Below, in pieces: positions 18,211-26,982 of a DNA stretch of 64,000 nt (positions are counted from its first letter, which is position 1; each line of letters begins with the position of its first letter). A program made the position numbers and the translations under genes. Origin of the DNA: Bacillota bacterium (lineage in GTDB: Bacteria > Bacillota > Dethiobacteria > Dethiobacterales > Dethiobacteraceae); NCBI GenBank assembly GCA_018725565.1, contig QLUR01000002.1, positions 62,001 to 126,000 of the forward strand. The letters are read 5' to 3'. The notes under the pieces are model-generated. The model did no database searches. It was not told where the DNA came from and worked only from the letters and a program-made list of their open reading frames with translations.

Positions 18211-19623
18211 ATGTATAATCCTGTAACTCCAGAAATTGTTGCCAGGCTGCAGGCCATTGTCGGGGCGGATAATGTCATCTTTGACGACCCGGAAAGGCTG
18301 GAGAGTTACTCGCATGATGAAATAGCGGAAAAAGAATATGCTCATTTCCCGGAAGTGGTGGTAAAGCCCGGCAGCACCGCGGAAGTATCGCAAATTATGC
18401 AACTGGCGAGCAAAGAAAAGATTCCGGTAACGCCGCGCGGCGCCGGATCCGGTCTTTCCGGGGGAGCCGTGCCTGTCTACGGCGGGATTCTGTTATCGGT
18501 GGAAAAGATGAACCGTATCCTGGAAATTGACTTGGATAATCTGATGGTTGTGGTCGAGCCCGGTGTGGTGACAAACGATATTAACGAAGAGTTGAAAAAG
18601 CACGGTCTTTTTTTTGCCGGGTATCCCATGAGCCTGCAGTCCTGCTTTATCGGCGGAAACGTGGCGGAAAATGCCGGCGGCGGCAAGGCTATTAAATACG
18701 GGGTCACCGGCCGCTATATCACGGGGCTGGAGGTGGTGCTGGCCGGCGGCGAAGTTGTGCAATTCGGCAGCAAGTGTGTAAAAGATGTCACCGGGTATAA
18801 CGTGGTCCAGCTGATGGTCGGTTCAGAGGGGACACTGGGAATATTTACTAGCATTATTATTAAACTCTTACCGCTGCCGACGGCTAAAATCGACTTGCTG
18901 GCCCTTTTCCCCGACGTGGAGACGGCTATCAGCGCCGTGCCGCTGATGATGACCAAGGCCCGGATAGTGCCGACCGGCATTGAATTTATGGACCGCCTTT
19001 CTATGGTTACGACCCACGAGTTCCTGGGAGAAAAAATGCCTTACCCGGAAACAAACGCCGCCCTGTTAATTGAACTTGACGGCGCTAATCAGGAGCAGCT
19101 GCTTAACGAGGCCATAACCCTCTCAGAAATCCTGGAGGAACATGGAGCCATAGAAGTGTACGCCGCCGAGACGCCTGACATGCAGGAAAAAATGTGGAGA
19201 GTACGGCGCAATATCGCCGAAGCGTTTAAAGCCGTCAGCCCTGTGCAAAGCCTTGAGGACATAGTCGTTCCTATCGCCAGTATTCCCAAGCTGATGCCAA
19301 TCCTGGCCAGGCTGGCGGAAAAATATGATGTGCTGATTCCCTGTTACGGGCATGCCGGTGACGGCAACCTGCATGCTACGCCGGTTAAAAAAGCTGACGA
19401 CACCATGGAGCGCTGGGCGGAAATCCTGCCGCAACTGCTGACTGAGCTGTACGCAGCCGTTCATGCCCTCGGCGGCACCATCAGCGGCGAACATGGCATC
19501 GGCCACAAACGTAAAAATCACCTGCCGCTGGTCATGGGAGACAAAGAACTTTCCCTGATGAAGGGTATCAAAGCGGTTTTTGACCCGCAAAACATTGTAA
19601 ATCCGGGAAAAATTTTTAGCTGA
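18211..19623 (+). CDS. GlcD-type FAD-dependent 2-hydroxyacid (D-lactate/glycolate) dehydrogenase
   Basis: The 470-residue flavoprotein has the PCMH FAD-binding fold: TPRGAGSGLSGGAVP, MSLQSCFIGGNVAENAGGGKAIKYGVTGRYI and GSEGTLGI near residues 80-215, then the FAD-oxidase C-terminal domain with CYGHAGDGNLHATP and GGTISGEHGIGHKRK. It oxidises D-lactate or glycolate to the 2-oxoacid, passing electrons to an acceptor not encoded here (no adjacent Etf or iron-sulfur partner). Neighbouring CoA-transferase, LarA and lactate permease favour lactate. Confidence 0.92.
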   Translation: MYNPVTPEIVARLQAIVGADNVIFDDPERLESYSHDEIAEKEYAHFPEVVVKPGSTAEVSQIMQLASKEKIPVTPRGAGSGLSGGAVPVYGGILLSVEKMNRILEIDLDNLMVVVEPGVVTNDINEELKKHGLFFAGYPMSLQSCFIGGNVAENAGGGKAIKYGVTGRYITGLEVVLAGGEVVQFGSKCVKDVTGYNVVQLMVGSEGTLGIFTSIIIKLLPLPTAKIDLLALFPDVETAISAVPLMMTKARIVPTGIEFMDRLSMVTTHEFLGEKMPYPETNAALLIELDGANQEQLLNEAITLSEILEEHGAIEVYAAETPDMQEKMWRVRRNIAEAFKAVSPVQSLEDIVVPIASIPKLMPILARLAEKYDVLIPCYGHAGDGNLHATPVKKADDTMERWAEILPQLLTELYAAVHALGGTISGEHGIGHKRKNHLPLVMGDKELSLMKGIKAVFDPQNIVNPGKIFS

Positions 19624-19633
19624 AGCAGTCTGA

Positions 19634-19656
19634 CAGTCAGACCAGAAAATTCTCTC
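19634..19656 (+). promoter_or_regulatory. 23-bp element upstream of dctP, shared with lctP
   Basis: CAGTCAGACC followed by AGAAAATTCTCTC lies 80 bases before the dctP start. A near-copy (20 of 23 identical) lies 88 bases before lctP at 25217-25239. It overlaps a CTGACaGTCAG palindrome and contains a GGTCTGAC half-site (complement) reminiscent of LldR/PdhR-type FCD regulators. A common operator or promoter element for both transport units is likely. Confidence 0.55.
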
Positions 19657-19735
19657 AGGGGGTGGTTGGGGAAAAAAAGAACTGTCAAGCAGCGGTGCCC
19701 TATCGTCTCGATTAAAAAAATCAGGAGGGAAGACT

Positions 19736-20839
19736 ATGAAAAGCAGAAAGACAATTATCTTGGCCCTGTTGTTGGTACTCTCGCTCGTTATCGCGGTTGT
19801 CGCCGGCTGCGCCCCGAGGCAGGCGGCCCCGGGGCCAGCCGCACCCCCGGCTCCGGAAACGATCAGGCTGCGGCTGGCCACCACCTGGCCGAGCGCCATT
19901 ATGCTGCAGCAGATGCCGGTCAGGTGGGCTGAAGACATTAAAGCCGCCAGCGGCGGCCGCCTGGAAATTGAAGTTCACCCGGCCGGCGCCCTGGTTCCCG
20001 CGCCGGAAGTGCTGGATGCCACCACTGCCAGGACGATAGACGCCTATCATACTTTCGGCGGTTACTGGCTCGGCAAAATGCCGGCGGCTCCGTTCTTCTC
20101 CTCGGTGCCGATGACCCTGGAACCCTTCATGCACCTGGTCTGGGTGTACGAAGGCGGCGGTCTGGAGCTGTGGCAGCGCATGTACGACGAGGCCGGCTAC
20201 AACGTCAAAATTCTTCCTCTTGGCATGACGCACCCCGAAACATTGGCCTGGTCCAACAAGCCTCTGAGAAAGTTTGAAGACTGGGATGGGCTGAAATACC
20301 GGACCGTCGGCTGGTGGGCGGAAATTCTGAGGGAGAGAAGAGTTTCCGTAACTTCCATCCCGGCCGCTGAACTGTACCCGTCTCTGGAGCGCGGCGTTAT
20401 TGACGCCCTGGAGTTCAGCACCCCCTACAATGACAGGGTACTGGCCTTCTACCAGGTCGCCAAGTATCTTACCGGACCCGGCATGCACCAGCCCGGCACC
20501 CTCTTTTATGTCGGCATCAACAAAGACTCTTGGAACGCCCTGCCGCCAGACCTGCAGGCCCTGCTGGAAACCTCTGCCCGGTCCGCCACCATGTGGAGCT
20601 GGGCCAAGGACTTTAACGAAAGCATGGCGGCTATTGACTACTTCAGAGAAAAAGGCATTCAGTTTGTAGAAGTGGACGAGTCCGTCCAGAAACAGCTCAA
20701 AGCAGATACGTTCGCCTTGCTTGATAAAAGAGCCGCGGAACAAGGCGGCATCTTCGCGGATATCTGGAATTCGATTAAGGCCTTCCGGACCCGGTTTATC
20801 CAGTACGAAGACCTGATGGTACCGGTCCGCGTCAAGTAA
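19736..20839 (+). CDS. TRAP transporter substrate-binding lipoprotein (DctP type)
   Basis: The 367-residue protein opens with a lipoprotein signal ending in the lipobox VAGC (Cys25), then APRQAAPGPAAPP linker and the DctP fold: IRLRLATTWPSA, MPVRWAEDIKAASGGRLEIEVHPAG, a central LKYRTVGWWAEILR segment that normally carries the ligand-binding arginine, and ALEFSTPYNDRV. It would be anchored outside the membrane and deliver a carboxylate to the DctQM permease encoded next. AGGAGGGAAG precedes the ATG. The ligand, likely a 2-hydroxy or 2-oxoacid, is inferred from neighbours. Confidence 0.92.
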   Translation: MKSRKTIILALLLVLSLVIAVVAGCAPRQAAPGPAAPPAPETIRLRLATTWPSAIMLQQMPVRWAEDIKAASGGRLEIEVHPAGALVPAPEVLDATTARTIDAYHTFGGYWLGKMPAAPFFSSVPMTLEPFMHLVWVYEGGGLELWQRMYDEAGYNVKILPLGMTHPETLAWSNKPLRKFEDWDGLKYRTVGWWAEILRERRVSVTSIPAAELYPSLERGVIDALEFSTPYNDRVLAFYQVAKYLTGPGMHQPGTLFYVGINKDSWNALPPDLQALLETSARSATMWSWAKDFNESMAAIDYFREKGIQFVEVDESVQKQLKADTFALLDKRAAEQGGIFADIWNSIKAFRTRFIQYEDLMVPVRVK

Positions 20840-20937
20840 GACACTCCGGGGAACGGCAAAGCCCTGCCGGAAGCCTGTTGCTTGCGGCTTTGGGCTTTGC
20901 TTGCTCCCGGCAATTCACTGGGGAAGGAGTCATTCGC

Positions 20938-21456
20938 TTGCAGATTGTAAAGAGTATCTTCGGCACAGTTGACAAAGTAAACGAATTCCTGGCCAAGCTG
21001 TTTGCCTGGACCATGCTGCTGCTGGTCCTGACGATGACTTTCGAGGTTGTCTCCCGCTACGGCTTCGGCCGCCCGACGCTCTGGAGCTTTGATGTAAGCT
21101 ACTTTTTGTCCAGCATGATGATTATGCTGGGCATGGCATATACCTGGCGCATCAAAAGCCACGTCAGAATCGACATTTTTTATAACAAGTTTTCACCGAG
21201 AAAGAAAGCGCTGGCAGACGTAATTTTTGCGCTGCTTCTTTTTTTCCCGCTCCTTATCCTGCTGACAGGGGCCATGGTCCCGCATGTCATGTTTTCCTGG
21301 GCGCAAGGAGAAAGAAGCTGGGTCGGCACCTGGCTGCCCATCATTTATCCCTTTAAGACCTGGGTTACGGCGGGCGTAATCCTGCTGTTGCTGCAGGGAA
21401 CCGTGGAGTTTATCCGTGACTTGTATGTGGCAGTTACCGGGGGTGAGCGTCCGTGA
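20938..21456 (+). CDS. TRAP transporter small permease (DctQ type)
   Basis: A 172-residue membrane protein with four hydrophobic segments of the DctQ family (VNEFLAKLFAWTMLLLVLTMTFEVVSRY, WSFDVSYFLSSMMIMLGMAYTWRIKSHVRID). RYGFGRPTLWSFD and YTWRIKSHVRID are the family signatures. I start at TTG 20938, with GGAAGGAG eight bases upstream; a TTG at 20878 gives an unlikely extension. It overlaps the large permease gene by four bases. Confidence 0.9.
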   Translation: MQIVKSIFGTVDKVNEFLAKLFAWTMLLLVLTMTFEVVSRYGFGRPTLWSFDVSYFLSSMMIMLGMAYTWRIKSHVRIDIFYNKFSPRKKALADVIFALLLFFPLLILLTGAMVPHVMFSWAQGERSWVGTWLPIIYPFKTWVTAGVILLLLQGTVEFIRDLYVAVTGGERP

Positions 21457-22772
21457 GCAGTGAGATGATTACTCTGCTGATGCTGGTCTCGCTGATTGCC
21501 CTGATTATGCTGGGCTACCCCATTGCCCTGGTGCTTGGCGGTCTGGCCGCCATCTTTGGGCTGATCTTTATCGGGCCGCAGGTCGGTACTTTCTTTATGC
21601 TGCGTATTTTCGGCATCACCGCCGACTACATCCTGATTGCCATTCCGCTCTTTGTCTTTATGGGGGTGATCATCGAAAAGTCCGGTCTGGCCATGCGTCT
21701 TTATGAGGCTATGCACGTTTTATTGGGCCGCCTGCGCGGCGGATTGGCCCTGGCCACTGTGGTGGTCTGCACCATTTTTGCCGCCGCCACCGGCGTAATC
21801 GGCGCTTCTGTCGTAACCATGGGCTTGCTGGCCCTGCCCGCCATGCTAAAACACAAATACAACAAGTCATTGGCTACCGGTGCGATCTGCGCTTCAGGCA
21901 CGCTGGGTATCCTGATCCCTCCGTCCGTCCTGATTCTGGTTTACGCGCCGCTGGCCGGGCTCTCTGTCGGCGAAATGTACATGGCCGCCTTTCTTCCCGG
22001 CTTTATGCTGTCCGGTCTGTACCTGCTCTATATAGTGATCCGCTGTTACCTCCGGCCCCAGGACGGACCGGCTATGCCCGCGGAAGAACTGGCCGGATAT
22101 ACCACCGGTAAAAAGCTGACCATGCTGGCCACCTCCGTATTGCCTGTCGCCGTCCTGATTCTGGCGGTGCTCGGCTCAATTTTCTACGGCCTGGCCGCGC
22201 CCACGGAGGCGGCCGGTATCGGTGCCTTTGCCTCCATGCTCCTGGCGCTGGCCTACAAATCGCTTAACAAAGAGACTTTGAAAGCTGCCGTGTACAGCAC
22301 CATGAGCATTACCTGCATGATTTACCTGGTATTGATGGGGGCCAACTTCTTCAGCTCCGTTTTTCTCCACGTTGGCGGCGGCAGGGTGGTTACCGACCTG
22401 GTGCTTGGGCTGCCGTTCCCGGATTGGGGTATCACTTTGGCCATGTTTGCCATCGTTTTTCTGATGGGGGCCTTCATTGACTGGGTCGGGATTTTAGCGA
22501 TTATTGTGCCGCTGTTTACACCGATTGCGGCAGGGCTTGGTCTTGACGCGCTCTGGTTTGGCATGATGATAGTGGTGATCATGCAGACCTCGTTCCTGAC
22601 GCCGCCTTTTGCCTATGCTATTTTTTACCTGAAAGGCATAGCTCCCCCGGAAGTGGAAACGATGCATATTTACCGCGGGATGGTGCCGTTTATCCTGCTG
22701 CAGCTTCTTGGTGTTGTCATTTTAGCCATTTTCCCGCAAATTATCTTATGGCTGCCGGGCTTGATGAAATAA
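21453..22772 (+). CDS. TRAP transporter large permease (DctM type)
   Basis: The 439-residue protein has about twelve membrane segments and matches DctM: PLFVFMGVIIEKSGLAMRLYEAM, TGVIGASVVTMGLLALPAMLKHKYNKSLATGAICASGTLGILIPPSV and QTSFLTPPFAYAIFYLKGIAP. It forms the sodium-coupled channel of the TRAP importer with DctP and DctQ. It begins at GTG 21453 overlapping dctQ (GTGA). Confidence 0.95.
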   Translation: MSSEMITLLMLVSLIALIMLGYPIALVLGGLAAIFGLIFIGPQVGTFFMLRIFGITADYILIAIPLFVFMGVIIEKSGLAMRLYEAMHVLLGRLRGGLALATVVVCTIFAAATGVIGASVVTMGLLALPAMLKHKYNKSLATGAICASGTLGILIPPSVLILVYAPLAGLSVGEMYMAAFLPGFMLSGLYLLYIVIRCYLRPQDGPAMPAEELAGYTTGKKLTMLATSVLPVAVLILAVLGSIFYGLAAPTEAAGIGAFASMLLALAYKSLNKETLKAAVYSTMSITCMIYLVLMGANFFSSVFLHVGGGRVVTDLVLGLPFPDWGITLAMFAIVFLMGAFIDWVGILAIIVPLFTPIAAGLGLDALWFGMMIVVIMQTSFLTPPFAYAIFYLKGIAPPEVETMHIYRGMVPFILLQLLGVVILAIFPQIILWLPGLMK

Positions 22773-22845
22773 CGCGGAGTTACCATGAGAAATGCGGCAG
22801 GAGGTTTGCCGGGTGTAAAGAATTATTATATACGCAACGTCGGAA

Positions 22846-22877
22846 GACCAACGGAAAAGCGCGCTTTTCCGTTGGTC
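22846..22877. repeat. 32-bp perfect palindrome upstream of the FadR-type gene
   Basis: A 16-bp arm (22846-22861, starting GACCAACGG) is followed without a loop by its exact reverse complement (22862-22877). It lies between dctM and the regulator gene and would form a very stable hairpin or cruciform. There is no T-run, so it is not a typical terminator. Confidence 0.85.
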
Positions 22878-22880
22878 GAA

Positions 22881-22911
22881 ACGTCGAAAATGCAGGACGG
22901 ATTTTCGACGT
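22881..22911. repeat. Second inverted repeat, 11-bp arms
   Basis: ACGTCGAAAAT (22881-22891) and ATTTTCGACGT (22901-22911) flank a nine-base loop, beginning three bases after the 32-bp palindrome. Together the two hairpins fill most of the leader of the regulator gene. Confidence 0.85.
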
Positions 22912-22961
22912 CATGTATGGTGTCTATGCAAGGTAAATTACGCCTGAACGAGGGGAAGCCG

Positions 22962-23708
22962 TTGTTTAAGCCTATCAAGCAAAAACGGGTTTACGAGGGG
23001 ATCCTGGAGCAGGTCCAGCAACTGGTGACGGAAGGCGCGCTGAAGTCAGGTGACCGCCTGATTTCCGAACGCGAGATGGCCGAGCGCCTGCAGGTCAGCC
23101 GCGCTTCGGTCCGGGAAGCTTTCAGCGCCCTGGATATGCTGGGCATCCTGGAAAGCCGGCCGGGGGAGGGGACCTATATTCGCACCGTTCCCCGGGAGTC
23201 TGCCTTAAAGCCGCTTGCCCTGATAGTCATGCTGTATAACGAACGAAAACTGGATATCATGGAAGTAAGAATGATCCTGGAAGCGGAAAGCGCGGCCCTG
23301 GCAGCGCAGCGGGCCACGGCGGCGGACCTGGTCAGGATCAAGGCCTGTCTGAACCGCCTGGAGCAGGACTTTTTAAACGACCGGCTGGGTGAAACATCAG
23401 ACGCCGATTTTCATATGGCGATTGCTGACGCCACGGAGAACATGGTGCTGGCCTGGTTCATGGATACCGTTTCCGATTTGTTGAAGGCCACCATGCGTTA
23501 CAGCAGGCAGCGCCTGTTTGAAAATCCGCAGAACAAGGAGATGCTTCTGCAGCAGCATAGAGAAATCTTTGAGGCTATCAGCTGCCGGAACCCGCAGGGG
23601 GCCAGGCAGGCTATGACGGAGCACCTAAAATTTGTCTGCGATATAATTGCCGTGTATGAGAAAGAGTACGAGGAGAGCGAGAACGGCTGCCTCCTTACTG
23701 CGGAGTAA
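22962..23708 (+). CDS. FadR/GntR-family regulator (FCD domain)
   Basis: A transcription regulator of about 248 residues. The winged HTH reads VYEGILEQVQQLVTEGALKSGDRLISEREMAERLQVSRASVREAFSALDMLGILESRPGEGTYI, and the all-helical FCD ligand domain follows (VRMILEAESAALAAQRAT, DADFHMAIADATENMVLAWF, HREIFEAI) with the Asp and His residues that bind metal and carboxylate ligands. LldR-like members sense lactate. I start at TTG 22962 (GAGGGG upstream); ATG 22926 or 22785 would add residues encoded by the hairpins, which look non-protein. It is followed by larA after 16 bases. Confidence 0.88.
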   Translation: MFKPIKQKRVYEGILEQVQQLVTEGALKSGDRLISEREMAERLQVSRASVREAFSALDMLGILESRPGEGTYIRTVPRESALKPLALIVMLYNERKLDIMEVRMILEAESAALAAQRATAADLVRIKACLNRLEQDFLNDRLGETSDADFHMAIADATENMVLAWFMDTVSDLLKATMRYSRQRLFENPQNKEMLLQQHREIFEAISCRNPQGARQAMTEHLKFVCDIIAVYEKEYEESENGCLLTAE

Positions 23709-23724
23709 AAAAGAGGTGAGATCA

Positions 23725-25005
23725 GTGCAGGAATATTTATTCGCCTACGGCAAGGATGACCTTACCTGCCGCCTGAGCCCGGAGAGAATTTTAGGCACGC
23801 TGCGCCCCAAACCCCTGCCGTCCCCGGACAACGAGCAGGAGGTAGTGCGCCGGGCCATGGAAAACCCCATTGGCTCGCCCCGCCTGAAAGAACTTGTCAA
23901 ACCAGGTGAAAAAGTTTGCCTGATCGTCGGCGACATGACCAGGCTGTGGGCCCGCTACCAGGTCATGGCACCGGTTATCCTGCAAGAGCTTAACGAGGCA
24001 GGCCTTCCCGACAAGGATATCACCATTGTCTCCGCTACCGGCGCCCACCGCGCGCAAACGCCGGAGGAGCATGAAAAGCTGGTGGGCGCAGAGGTTTACA
24101 GACGGATCAAGATGCTGGACCACGACTGCCGGGACGCCGGCCTGGTGAAACTGGGCACCACTTCCCGCGGCACACCGGTACTGGTCAACCGCCTGGTCTA
24201 TGAAGCGGACCGCGTGATTTGTACCAGCGGCATTGTCTATCATTTCCTGGCCGGTTACGGTGGCGGGAAAAAAGCCATTATGCCGGGAGTGTCCGGCTTT
24301 GCCAGCATTATGGCCAATCACAGGCTTTCCCTCAATTCCGAAGGACCGGGGCTTAATCAGGATGTCCGCGCCGGAAAGCTGGCCGGCAATCCGCTCTCGG
24401 AGGATATGCTGGAGGCGGCACGACTGGCGGGCGCCGATTTTATGGTTAACAGTATCATAAACGATGAGCATAAAGTGGCATTGGCAGTCGCCGGCGATTT
24501 GGCCGCGGCCCATGAGGCAGGCGCTGCCCTGGTGGATGAATATTTCGGCGTGTCCATCAGCGAGCTGGCCGACTTGGTCATCGCTTCCTGCGGCGGCTAC
24601 CCGAAAGATATCAACCTGTACCAGACATACAAAACCGCCCATAACATGGTCAAGGCCATGAAACCGGGCGGAGTCGGCATTTTGCTGTCCGAGTCGTGTG
24701 AAGGGATCGGCAACGATAAATTCCGGACCATCTGCACTGATTTTCCTGACAACGAGTCGCGGGAGCAAGAGCTGAAAACAAACTACGAGATAGCAGGTTT
24801 TATGGGTTATACCCAACTGCTGTGGGCCCAGCAAAACCATATTATTCTGGTCAGCAGCCTGCCTCCGGAGCAGGTCCGCCAGATGAACATGATTCCGGCC
24901 CGCAACCTGGACGAGGCGCTCTCGCTGGCCGAAGGATACCTGAACAGCGACTACCGGGTTTACCTGATGCCGGCGGCGGCCACCACATTGCCATTGTTAA
25001 GCTGA
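23725..25005 (+). CDS. larA: Nickel-dependent lactate racemase LarA
   Basis: The 426-residue protein matches LarA. Residues known from the family to bind the nickel-pincer cofactor and act in catalysis are all present: His108 in TGAHRAQTPEEH, His173 in VYHFLAGYGGGKK, Lys183 of the GGGKK and His199 in IMANHRLSL. It interconverts D- and L-lactate or a related 2-hydroxyacid. GTG 23725, with AAGAGGTGAG upstream, gives numbering that matches the known enzyme within one residue. No cofactor genes (larB, larC, larE) are in the window. It shares the FadR transcript. Confidence 0.92.
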   Translation: MQEYLFAYGKDDLTCRLSPERILGTLRPKPLPSPDNEQEVVRRAMENPIGSPRLKELVKPGEKVCLIVGDMTRLWARYQVMAPVILQELNEAGLPDKDITIVSATGAHRAQTPEEHEKLVGAEVYRRIKMLDHDCRDAGLVKLGTTSRGTPVLVNRLVYEADRVICTSGIVYHFLAGYGGGKKAIMPGVSGFASIMANHRLSLNSEGPGLNQDVRAGKLAGNPLSEDMLEAARLAGADFMVNSIINDEHKVALAVAGDLAAAHEAGAALVDEYFGVSISELADLVIASCGGYPKDINLYQTYKTAHNMVKAMKPGGVGILLSESCEGIGNDKFRTICTDFPDNESREQELKTNYEIAGFMGYTQLLWAQQNHIILVSSLPPEQVRQMNMIPARNLDEALSLAEGYLNSDYRVYLMPAAATTLPLLS

Positions 25006-25015
25006 GTAAAGACCA

Positions 25016-25155
25016 TTAACTAATCTTATTTGTTCCGGCCAGCCCCATAATCTCATAAATCCGGCCAATAAAAATATCCGCGCTTTCGCTGACCACCTGG
25101 GCCAAGCGGTCCTATTTACTTTGCCGCTGTTCCCCGGTGGTTATGCTTTCAGGCA
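25016..25155 (-). pseudogene. Decayed duplicate of the cobQ 3' end
   Basis: On the minus strand this stretch reads PESITTGEQRQSK, an in-frame stop, then [24 protein letters not shown], closely matching the cobQ C-terminus ([19 protein letters not shown].. [10 protein letters not shown]). A 27-base block is identical between 25044-25070 and 26994-27020. The fragment carries a stop codon and a two-codon insertion and cannot be functional. With the intact cobQ end it forms a direct repeat bracketing the lactate permease gene. Confidence 0.88.
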
Positions 25156-25216
25156 GGGAAAATGGAGCAAACACTTCAATAGCTTCAATTGAATCCGGGA
25201 AAAATTCTTACTGGAG

Positions 25217-25239
25217 CAGTCAAACCGGAAAATTCTCTT
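25217..25239 (+). promoter_or_regulatory. Second copy of the 23-bp dctP/lctP element
   Basis: CAGTCAAACCG followed by GAAAATTCTCTT is 20/23 identical to 19634-19656 and stands at nearly the same distance from its gene (88 against 80 bases). A promoter cannot be fixed, but the conservation argues for shared regulation of the TRAP system and the permease. Confidence 0.55.
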
Positions 25240-25326
25240 GAGTGAGGGAGGGCAAAGTGTGGGAGATTAAGGTGGTGAGGATGGCCGGAGCTGTTACAAT
25301 AATAGTTAAGAAAGGAAGTGAGAAAT

Positions 25327-26982
25327 GTGGGTTTGTTTGTACAGGCGTTTTTGGCCGCGTTACCTCTTTTGGCGACTATAGTGCTAATAGGAGGCTTTTT
25401 ATGGCCGGCCCAAAAAGCTATGCCCATTGCCTGGGCTTTGGCTGCCCTGTTGGCTGCCGTCGTCTGGCAAGTGGATTTGGTACGTGTGTTGGCGTCGGGT
25501 ATGCAGGGTGCGTTAATAGCCCTGGATATTCTGGTCATTCTTTTTGGCGCTGTTCTGGTACTGAATATTATGCAGAGCAGCGGGGCCATGGGAGTAATTA
25601 ATAAAGGCTTGCAGGGAGTTACTGCCGACCGGAGGGTGCAAGTGCTGATTATCGCTTATGCTTTTGGCGCCTTTATTGAAGGTGCTGCTGGCTTTGGCAC
25701 ACCGGCAGCATTGGCGGCGCCGCTATTGATCGGCTTGGGCTTTCCCCCGCTGGCAGCGGCTGTGGTAGCCTTAATCTGCAACTCTACGCCGGTGAGCTTC
25801 GGCGCTGTCGGCACACCCATCATGGTAGGGCTAAGGGCGGCAGTAGATGGTTTGCTGCCGGCGGAAATGCCGATAGCTGATTTTCTGGTTTATGTCGGGC
25901 ATTGGGTAGCTTTGCTTCATTTCCTGATTGGTTTGCTGGTGCCGCTTATAGCCGTTATGGTATTGACACGTTATTATGGCAAGAGCCGTTCCGTTAAAGA
26001 AGGACTGCAGGCAGCGCCGTTTGCTCTTTTTAGTGCTTTGGCTTTTCTGGTGCCGTATTTTATAACTTCACGCATCGCTCCTGAGTTGCCTTCGGTTATT
26101 GGCGGGATTATTTCTCTGCCAGTCATTATCCTGGCGTCACGGGCCGGCTTTATGACGCCGAAGAGTCCCTGGGAATTTGATGAAAAGTGGGAGAGCGGCT
26201 GGGGCAAGCCGCCTGAAACAGTTGAGGAAAATGCCGGCAAAGAAGCTCCCATGTCGCTTTTCTTAGCCTGGCTTCCTTACGTTGTTATCGGGCTAATATT
26301 GGTAGCGACACGCATGGGTGTGGGGCAAGATGTTTTACGGGGGGTTACCTTATCCTGGAGCGGCATTTTTGGGGTGCCAGGCATTAATTACACGATGATG
26401 CCTCTCTGGCTGCCCGGCACGCCTTTTGTGCTTGCTGCTTTCCTCGCGGCGTTTATGTACAGAATGAAATTTGAACGGGTAATGACAGATTTCAGCAAGA
26501 CGTTCAAACGAGTAGGCCCGGCGGCGGTTGCTCTTGTATTCGCCGTTGGTGTGGTGCGCATCATGATGAATTCGGGGGTTAACCTGTCGGGATATGAGGG
26601 TATGATTTTGGTTATGTCCAGATTTACGGCTGACGTGGTAGGCGGCGCCTGGCCGCTGGTTGCGCCGTTTATAGGTGTGGCTGGCGCTTTTATCTCCGGC
26701 AGCAATACTGTTTCCAATATTCTTTTTGGAGGATTTCAGTACAGTATAGCTTCTTTGCTGGGGATTTCACATGTAATTACCGCGGCATTACAAGTCGTTG
26801 GCGGGGCTTTAGGTAATATGATTTGCGTACATAATCTGGTTGCCGTTGCTGCTGTGGCTGGTGTTTTAGGCCTGGAAGGGAAGATGATACGGATAAACTT
26901 AGCGCCATGCCTGATCCTTACCTTTCTGGCGGGTCTTTTAGGGTTGTTATTGATTTATGTCATTGGTGCCGGAGTATTTTAG
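25327..26982 (+). CDS. lctP: L-lactate permease (LctP family)
   Basis: A membrane protein of about 551 residues with twelve or more hydrophobic segments and the LctP signatures [37 protein letters not shown] and [19 protein letters not shown]. It imports lactate or glycolate with protons. GTG 25327 is better spaced from AAAGGA than GTG 25318. Codon choice (more TTA/TTG and GCT) looks less GC-rich than the neighbours, and the gene is bracketed by the cobQ repeat, both signs of later arrival. Its end overlaps the convergent cobQ end by 23 bases. Confidence 0.93.
   Translation: MGLFVQAFLAALPLLATIVLIGGFLWPAQKAMPIAWALAALLAAVVWQVDLVRVLASGMQGALIALDILVILFGAVLVLNIMQSSGAMGVINKGLQGVTADRRVQVLIIAYAFGAFIEGAAGFGTPAALAAPLLIGLGFPPLAAAVVALICNSTPVSFGAVGTPIMVGLRAAVDGLLPAEMPIADFLVYVGHWVALLHFLIGLLVPLIAVMVLTRYYGKSRSVKEGLQAAPFALFSALAFLVPYFITSRIAPELPSVIGGIISLPVIILASRAGFMTPKSPWEFDEKWESGWGKPPETVEENAGKEAPMSLFLAWLPYVVIGLILVATRMGVGQDVLRGVTLSWSGIFGVPGINYTMMPLWLPGTPFVLAAFLAAFMYRMKFERVMTDFSKTFKRVGPAAVALVFAVGVVRIMMNSGVNLSGYEGMILVMSRFTADVVGGAWPLVAPFIGVAGAFISGSNTVSNILFGGFQYSIASLLGISHVITAALQVVGGALGNMICVHNLVAVAAVAGVLGLEGKMIRINLAPCLILTFLAGLLGLLLIYVIGAGVF

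Noticed and set aside
23791-24840. Long minus-strand frame inside larA
   Set aside because: Antisense of a fully conserved racemase; composition is that of a shadow frame.
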